Assembly (NCBI RefSeq): GCF_010093535.1
Contig: NW_022985212.1
Span: forward strand, 273,612 to 337,611
DNA from: Lindgomyces ingoldianus
Taxonomy: Eukaryota; Ascomycota; Dothideomycetes; Pleosporales; Lindgomycetaceae
Length of the DNA: 64,000 nucleotides
Reading direction: 5' to 3'
The notes below the pieces were generated by a model that was given only the letters and a program-made list of their open reading frames with translations, was not told where the DNA came from and did not search any database. Both the position numbers and the translations under genes were made by a program. Below, piece after piece: positions 57,787 through 64,000 of this stretch (the stretch's first letter is position 1; every line of letters starts with the position of its first letter).

Positions 57787-60700
57787 ATGGATTCGTACGA
57801 GGGCTTCTCTCGGCGACAGGAGCTGTGTCATACGCTGCTTATCGAGCTTCTGGCGTGTGTAGTTCTTTCCTCGTTCACGGTAGCGGCTACTAACCCCTGC
57901 CAGACACCAGTTCTGCTCGCCGGTGAGATGGACGGAGACACAAGACCTGCTACTGTCGGGATTTGGGACCCGAAAGACGGTAGAGATTGGGTAAGTTTGT
58001 ATGTAGGAACTGCATGCGGGACATACAATGACTTCGTACCCCCACCTGTAGCCCGGCGGCGACGCTGACAACCATGATGAAGCGGACACGAGACCTCGTG
58101 TACCGCCCCTACGACACCGCGAATTCGATCTCGCGTGAGTTTCTGTCGCTGAAGCAGAATCGCGACGATGTGTACTATGTTGGACAGAAGAGAGTGTTGA
58201 AGGCTACAAGTGCGCCGAAAAAGGAAGCGCCAACCTCCGCTCCCGCTGCACTTGCCGTGCGGGAGGCCCCGGCCGCCCAGCCAGTTGTCAGCCCCCAACA
58301 AAGCCCTGTCCCCACACCCATTTCTGCGACTCCTATTGAAGACGCACGTGTCCAGGCAAAGGAGATTGTTACTGCAATTGTGTCTATCGCGTTGAAGAAG
58401 CCGGCCAAGGGCGTTGCATTTAACAAGTCGGTCAAGACGCTGTCGGGAGGTGAGTGGTAATGCAGCACGACGCGAATGGAACGCGACGGCTGACGACTTT
58501 ATAGGACGCTCCACCCTTCAGAATGAGATCATAGGAGATCTGGACGCCGAGTTCGGCTCAGTACCAGATGGTGCAGAGGAATTACCGCTGAACGACCTTG
58601 TCTCAATTCTCCAGAAGAGCTTCAATGGCTCGCTGGGCAAGCGCACCAAGTCGCTCGTCGACAGGTTCTTCAGCGCGAAGATGCCCGGTGGCTTCAATCA
58701 GTCAAAGGCCCGCGACGCGCTGCAAGCCGGCGGATTTGGCGCAGGTCGGCAGGACTCCATCCTGCTGATGGCCATCCAAACCCCACCGGCAGCGCGTCTC
58801 GGTTCTGAAGCTGAAGCGAATGACTTTTGGTCGGCCACCACGAATGCTTACGTTTCTGCTGCCGGTATCACTATTGCCAAAGCTGCTGCTGCTGCTGCAG
58901 TCGCCCAAGCTGCAATCTCGCCCGCTGTTGACTCCAAGGCCTTAGATGCGCTGAACAAGCGTTCCAATGATTTTCATCGTGAGATCAGTGAGGCATATGC
59001 TCGCCATCTTGGCGACAACAATCATGCTGCAGCTGAGGAGGTTGCGCAACTCAAGAACGACATGCAGAGCATGCAAAACGAGCTTGATCTGTGGAACCTC
59101 GAGCATGGGAACGAGTACGCCAACGGAATCAAGCCGTACTTCGACAAGAGGAAGGTGCGAGTGTACGACTCCTTCTGGAACTGGGCTTTGCAAGACTTGT
59201 TCAAGATCTATCACGGAGTCCGCCAGGGCAATTTGCGCCTCGAGTCGGATGGGGTTGCACGGCGCCGCCACCACATTCTCAACTGCTCCAGCAAGCGCTT
59301 GATGAGCGTTCTGGTGCACATGATCGACGACATGAAGAAGCAGTCCGCTCGCTCCATTGTTGTCGAGCTTTGGTTCGAGGATCTGCTCCAGGACTGCATT
59401 GCCGCCATGAAGCAAGCGCCTACGTATATTGCTGGCAAGAGAATGACGGCTCCTCGCACCACTATCGATGCCAAAGGCGCTATCCACTTCATGGAGACAG
59501 TCGTTGCGCGTGCACGCTCGACCGCTCCTGCTCTTGCTATCACCCCCAAAGCCAAGGAACTCGAGGCTGGCATCATTTGCAAGAACGGCAAAGGACCTCT
59601 GCCCACCCACACTGGCTTCGGCCTGATGCCTCCCACGCCTTCAATGACCCCGAGTAAATCTCCCAAGTCTGACCTCGCTTGGCTTCTGGACTCTCCGACC
59701 ACATGTGACACCTACTACCTCACGATCCAGCGGAAGTCAAATGGATCCTGGAACGATTCGGAGGAGTTGAGCACAAAGTATGGTGAAATTCTCCACCGAG
59801 CCATCTCGACTGGACTTGGCTTCCAGGGTAAGAACGTACTTGTCACTGGTGCTGGTAAGGGTTCAATCGGTGCGAACATTGTGCAAGGTCTCTTGTCCGG
59901 AGGCGCCAAGGTCATCGTAACGACCAATTCCTACACTAAGGCCACAAAATTCTACCAGAAGATGTTCTCGGAGTGGGGTGCTAAAAGCTCTTGCCTCATG
60001 GTCATCCCATACAATGCGGGCAGCTCCCAAGACGCAGCGGCCCTTGTGGAGTACATCTACAGTCTTTCTGATGCCGAATGGGATCTGGATCATGTTATTC
60101 CTTTCGCAGCTATCTCTGAGACTGCCAACGGCATTGAGCTCGGACCGAAGTCTGAGTTGGCTCACCGCATGATGCTTACAAACACTCTTCGTCTACTTGG
60201 CGCAGTGAAGAAGGCCAAGGAAGCGCGCGGCATCACCACCCGACCAGCTCAGGTCATTCTGCCGCTGTCTTACAACCACGGTGTTTTCGGTGGTGACGGT
60301 CTCTACTCAGAGTCGAAGCTGGGCCTTGAGGGCCTTCTCAACAAGTGGCATACCGAAGACTGGTCTGAATACCTGTCTGTATGTGGTGCTATCATCGGCT
60401 GGACCCGTGGCACTGGTCTGATGAACGATAACAACCTGGTCGCCGAGGGTGTCGAGGCACTCGGTCTCAGGACTTTCTCTCAGGATGAAATGGCCCTCAA
60501 TATCATGGGTTTGATGACTTCGCCAGTCCTTGAAGTAACTCACATTGAGCCACTCCTCGCTGATCTTAGTGGTGGAATGAGTGTGGTGCCGAACCTCAAG
60601 GAGGAGATTGCTGCTATTCGCAAGGAGCTATCTGACATCAGTTCCAGCCGACGTGCTCTTATCAAGGAGCAGAAGGCGGAGTTCGATATGCCTCTTCTGG

Positions 60701-63168
60701 CGTCCAAGTCCACCACCCTTGCCCCCTTCAAGAAGCGTGCCAACATCAAGTTCGACTTCCCAAGGCTCTTCGACTACAGCCCTGAGATCGAAAAACTTTC
60801 CGCCTTGGAAGGTATGATCGACTTGGAGAAGGTACGTACATACAACTTTATCCTAGTACTCCTGAAACATTTCGCACAACTTCCAGGTTACCCTTAAACC
60901 ATGAAAGGCCCTCGAGCTACTCTAGGCCTGTCTATGACACCCCCTCTTCTGATGACTATTTTGCTAACTGTACCGCCTACAGGTCGTTGTCGTCGTTGGC
61001 TTTGGCGAAGTTGGACCTCATGGCAGCTCTCGTACTCGGTGGCAGATGGAGTCTTTTGGGCAATTCACCCTTGAAGGCTTCATCGAGATGGCTTGGATGA
61101 TGGGACTCATCGAGTACCAGACCGGCGAAGGTCAACCCTACAGGGGCTGGATTGAGAAAGACACCAAAAAGCCTATCAATGATGACGAGATCAAGCAGAA
61201 GTACGAAGAGTACATACTGAAGCACAGTGGTGTGCGTGTCCTGGACGCTCGATCCCTTGATGGCCCCGATCCTGCAGCGCGACAAGTCCTCCACGAGATT
61301 GACATTCAGCATGACTTTGCTCCTTTCGAAGTTTCGAAAGAAACTGCCGCGGACCTCCTTCGCGAGAATGGTAAGAAGGTCACCGTCAAGCCAAATGCTG
61401 GTGGTGATACCTGCATCGTCACGCTACACAAGGGCGCCCGCCTTATGGTGCCCAAGTCTTTGGCTTTCGACCGCACTGTTGGTGGCCAAGTCCCCACCGG
61501 TTGGTGTGAGTAGTTCCCTAGAATGATTTTAGCGTCTACTGATTCTTGTCAGGCGCACAAACATATGGCATCGCCGATGATATCGTCAGCCAAGTTGACC
61601 CTACCACTCTGTATGCCTTGGTTTGTACCGCGGAGGCTTTGTTGTCGGCTGGTGTCACTGATCCGTATGAATTCTACAAGTATATCCATGTCTCTCAGCT
61701 AGGTGTATGTGTAGGCTCAGGCTTCGGAGGTACTGCATCACTGCAAGGCATTTACAAAGAGCGTTTCATGGGCAAGCCGGTGCAGAACGATGTGCTGGCC
61801 GAGTCCTTTATCAACACTGGCAATGCATGGATCAATATGCTGCTGCTATCTTCCTGCGGACCCAATATTACACCGGTTGGCGCTTGCGCTACAGCTTTGG
61901 AGTCGCTGGATGTTGGCGTTGAGGTCATTGCCAGTGGTAAGGCCAAGGCTGTCTTTGTCGGCGGTTACGATTCTCTCACTAAGGACATCGCCTATGAGTT
62001 CGCAAACATGAAGGCGACTATCAACAGTGATGAGGATTTTGCTCGTGGTAGGACAGCCCAGGAGATGTCTCGTCCAGCGACCTCCACTCGCAGTGGGTTC
62101 GTTGAGTCTGAGGGTTCTGGTGTCCAGCTGCTCACCAGCGCGAAGCTCGCTATTGAAATGGGCTTGCCCATCCACGGTATCGTCGCCCTGGTTCGTACCG
62201 CAAGTGACAAAGCTGGCAGGTCACTCCCTGCTCCAGGCCGCGGTACCATCAACTTTAGTGGCGCTTCTAAGAGCAGCTTCGAATCCCCATTGCTCAACAT
62301 GAGCTATCGCAGGCGCCAGATTGAGCTCCGGATGTCCCAAATCAAGGAGAACGAGCAGTCAGAGATCGAATGCCTCAACGATGAGATTGCTAGATACAAA
62401 ATTGACTCTGTCGACTTCGACGTTGAAGCATATCGCCAACATCGCTTGGAAGCAACCGCCATCGAAATGAAGAGGCAGCGCTCCGATGTTCTCAACAGCT
62501 ACGGGAACGAGTTCTGGAAGCGCGATTTGAAGATCTCACCCATGCGCGGCGCTCTTGCTACCTGGGGTCTTACTGTTGATGACATTCAGGTTGCCTCGTT
62601 CCACGGCACCTCTACGATCAAGAACGAGCTCAATGAGTGTGGGGTCATTCAGGAGCAAATGACCCAGCTTGGACGAACGAAGGGCAACCCAGTCCTCGCC
62701 GTTTTCCAGAAGCACCTAACGGGCCATCCAAAAGGCGCGGCAGCTGCGTGGATGCTGAACGGTGCTCTCCAGATTATGAACACGAACATGATACCCGGGA
62801 ACAAAAACGCTGATAACATCGATAATGCGCTCGAGCAGTTCGACCACATTGCATTCCCTAGCGAGACAATCCATACTTCTCAGGAAGTCAAGGCCGTCAT
62901 GGTCAGCTCCTTCGGCTTTGGGCAGAAAGGTGCACAAGCAATTGTCATTCACCCTAAGTATCTGTTTGCTGCCTCCGGCAGGGAAGCATATGAAACGTAC
63001 CGGGAGAAGGTCCGTAGGAGGCAGAACAAAGCCTACCACCATTTCCATAAGTCGATAATGACGAACTCTATATTCCAGGCTAAGGATGACCCACCTTATG
63101 CTAAGGAGCAGGAGACAGAGTTCCTTACCAACCCTGATGCGAGATTGCCGATGGACTTGGAGCTGTAA
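57787..63168 (+). CDS. Fatty acid synthase alpha subunit, PPT-less, secondary-metabolism type (HexA/StcJ-like)
   Basis: Six exons (57,787-57,854; 57,904-57,990; 58,052-58,449; 58,505-60,831; 60,983-61,505; 61,553-63,168) give 1,672 residues. Introns are 49, 61, 55, 151 and 47 bp, GT-AG, all joining in frame. Order: the alpha-subunit piece of malonyl/palmitoyl transferase (1-95, SPVRWTETQD and VEIGP), Ala/Pro linker (105-145), acyl carrier domain with phosphopantetheine Ser187 (LSGGRSTLQNE), ketoreductase with NADPH loop TGAGKGSIG (632-640) and Tyr785 (YSESK), ketosynthase with Cys1246 (GACATALES), His1485 (FHGTST) and His1526 (GHPKGAAAAW). All catalytic residues are present. It stops shortly after the ketosynthase, without the C-terminal phosphopantetheine transferase domain that housekeeping alpha subunits (about 1,850-1,890 residues) carry. 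Known PPT-less relatives (HexA/AflA, StcJ) make a short acyl starter for a polyketide synthase with a beta partner. The beta subunit is not in this window; it must be supplied elsewhere, as must a separate transferase for Ser187. Cytosolic. Confidence 0.95.
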
Positions 63169-63682
63169 GAAATCAGGGCTGATGTTTCTAATATATATAT
63201 ATTAAGTTTCTACGTTCCTTGTGCACGTTGCAGGTTATAGCTGGTGTTGGATGGATAGCTAGAAATTTACATAAACACTGGTCGCCTTTTCCTTTCACCT
63301 GTATAGCACGGAGCAATGCTGAAGATCCTTGTATAACGTGTGACTTATCCAGTCTCTCGCGCTTCATCACTACTGCCTTCGGCCTAGCCTTGCCACGACA
63401 CATTGCTAAATTACTAGTTCGCAACGCTAACGTTGCACTACAGTCGTTTGCAACAGGGTATTTACTGTATTTTTTTCTCAATTAAAAACCATAAGGTCTC
63501 TCTTAGACAAGGCTGCGTCTAAAATAGAAGTTTAGCTAGCTGCTAGAGTACCTAAATGAATCATTTACTAGTAGTTAAACATGTTAAGGTCTATTAACTT
63601 GGGGAAGCTAGCAAATTTCTAACACTAGTATTAGATTTAATAAAGAAAAAGAGGTGGAGAAAGAAGAAGAATAATAGAAAGG
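63169..63682. other. 3' region of the synthase gene and start of a repeat-rich edge
   Basis: No gene recognised. A TA run follows the stop (63,188-63,203). Composition becomes AT-rich again from about 63,480. Confidence 0.45.
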
Positions 63683-64000
63683 TGTAAAGATGGGATGGTA
63701 AGTAGCACGGATAGCACTGAGAGCAAGCTTTCGGAGAAAGATAGGAGTGTATTGTAAGAGAGACGAATCGCTGCCAAGCTTCGCTTGTCAGGATTCATGC
63801 TTATATACGAAGCACAGGTCATACGACCTCCAAACAGGTCAGGTGAGGCCATACTGGCCCGTTCTGGGACATCCGGCCTTACATTATCCCCCCTCATAGT
63901 AGTCCTACGACTCGGAGGATAGAACAGATAACAATAGGCCCAAGTGGCACAAGAGAGTGTCACATGATGCCCCGAAGACTTGCTCCTGCCCATTTCAGTC
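63683..64000 (-). mobile_element. LTR retrotransposon of family LTR-C, 3' end (runs off the window)
   Basis: A 201-bp LTR (63,683-63,883, minus strand) with TGTAA...TTACA ends, same length as the solo LTR at 35,564-35,764 with one difference by eye. Just inside it on the minus strand is a purine tract GAGGGGGGATAA, so this is the 3' LTR and the body extends rightwards beyond 64,000. The visible 117 bp of body are not AT-shifted. The would-be target duplication is AAAGG (63,678-63,682); its partner is outside the window. Confidence 0.82.

Noticed and set aside
58942..59711. Long ORFs antisense to or out of frame with the FAS gene (222, 188 and 166 codons; also 57,828-58,514)
   Set aside because: Shadows of a GC-rich conserved exon that reads as a continuous FAS alpha protein.
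63637..63993. 118-codon minus-strand ORF at the right edge (and 35,514-35,774)
   Set aside because: Both are read-throughs of the 201-bp LTR-C repeat.

Overview
The window looks like nuclear DNA of a filamentous ascomycete (Pezizomycotina). The host genes carry short GT-AG introns of about 50-60 bp with CTAAC/CTGAC-type branch sites. The transposons carry the pattern left by repeat-induced point mutation (RIP): very AT-rich bodies in which CAG/CAA/TGG codons have become stops. The species cannot be named from the sequence.

The window is bipartite. Positions 1-241 hold the 3' end of an ABC transporter gene. From about 360 to 48,530 there is one long AT-rich block with no intact host gene, made of nested and broken mobile elements: (i) two copies of a Ty1/copia element (Copia-A), one with 5-bp target duplications and a Ty3/gypsy element nested inside it, the other preserving the empty site, plus three solo LTRs with target duplications; (ii) a second copia relic on the minus strand (19.2-24.3 kb); (iii) two further gypsy relics diverging from about 39 kb; (iv) two related pogo/Fot1-type DNA transposon families, one mostly present as roughly 1.1-kb palindromic foldback elements; (v) a 417-bp TRIM-like element; (vi) a dispersed repeat (DR1); (vii) a solo 201-bp LTR whose near-identical partner lies at the far right of the window. 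Two 10-N assembly gaps fall in Copia-A LTRs.

From about 48,530 to 63,480 composition is normal and three host genes can be modelled: a three-exon C2H2 zinc-finger regulator (minus, 50,279-51,171), a three-exon PLP-dependent group II decarboxylase (plus, 53,154-54,802) and a six-exon fatty acid synthase alpha subunit (plus, 57,787-63,168). A Tc1/mariner transposase relic lies between the first two. The synthase has the carrier-protein, ketoreductase and ketosynthase domains but ends after the ketosynthase, lacking the C-terminal phosphopantetheine transferase domain of housekeeping alpha subunits. That is the layout of secondary-metabolism alpha subunits such as HexA/AflA and StcJ. Regulator, decarboxylase and dedicated synthase, next to a transposon-rich block, suggest one edge of a biosynthetic gene cluster. 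The partner beta subunit is not in the window. At the right end an LTR element of the 201-bp LTR family starts and runs off the edge.

No rRNA, tRNA, CRISPR array or intact transposase was found.
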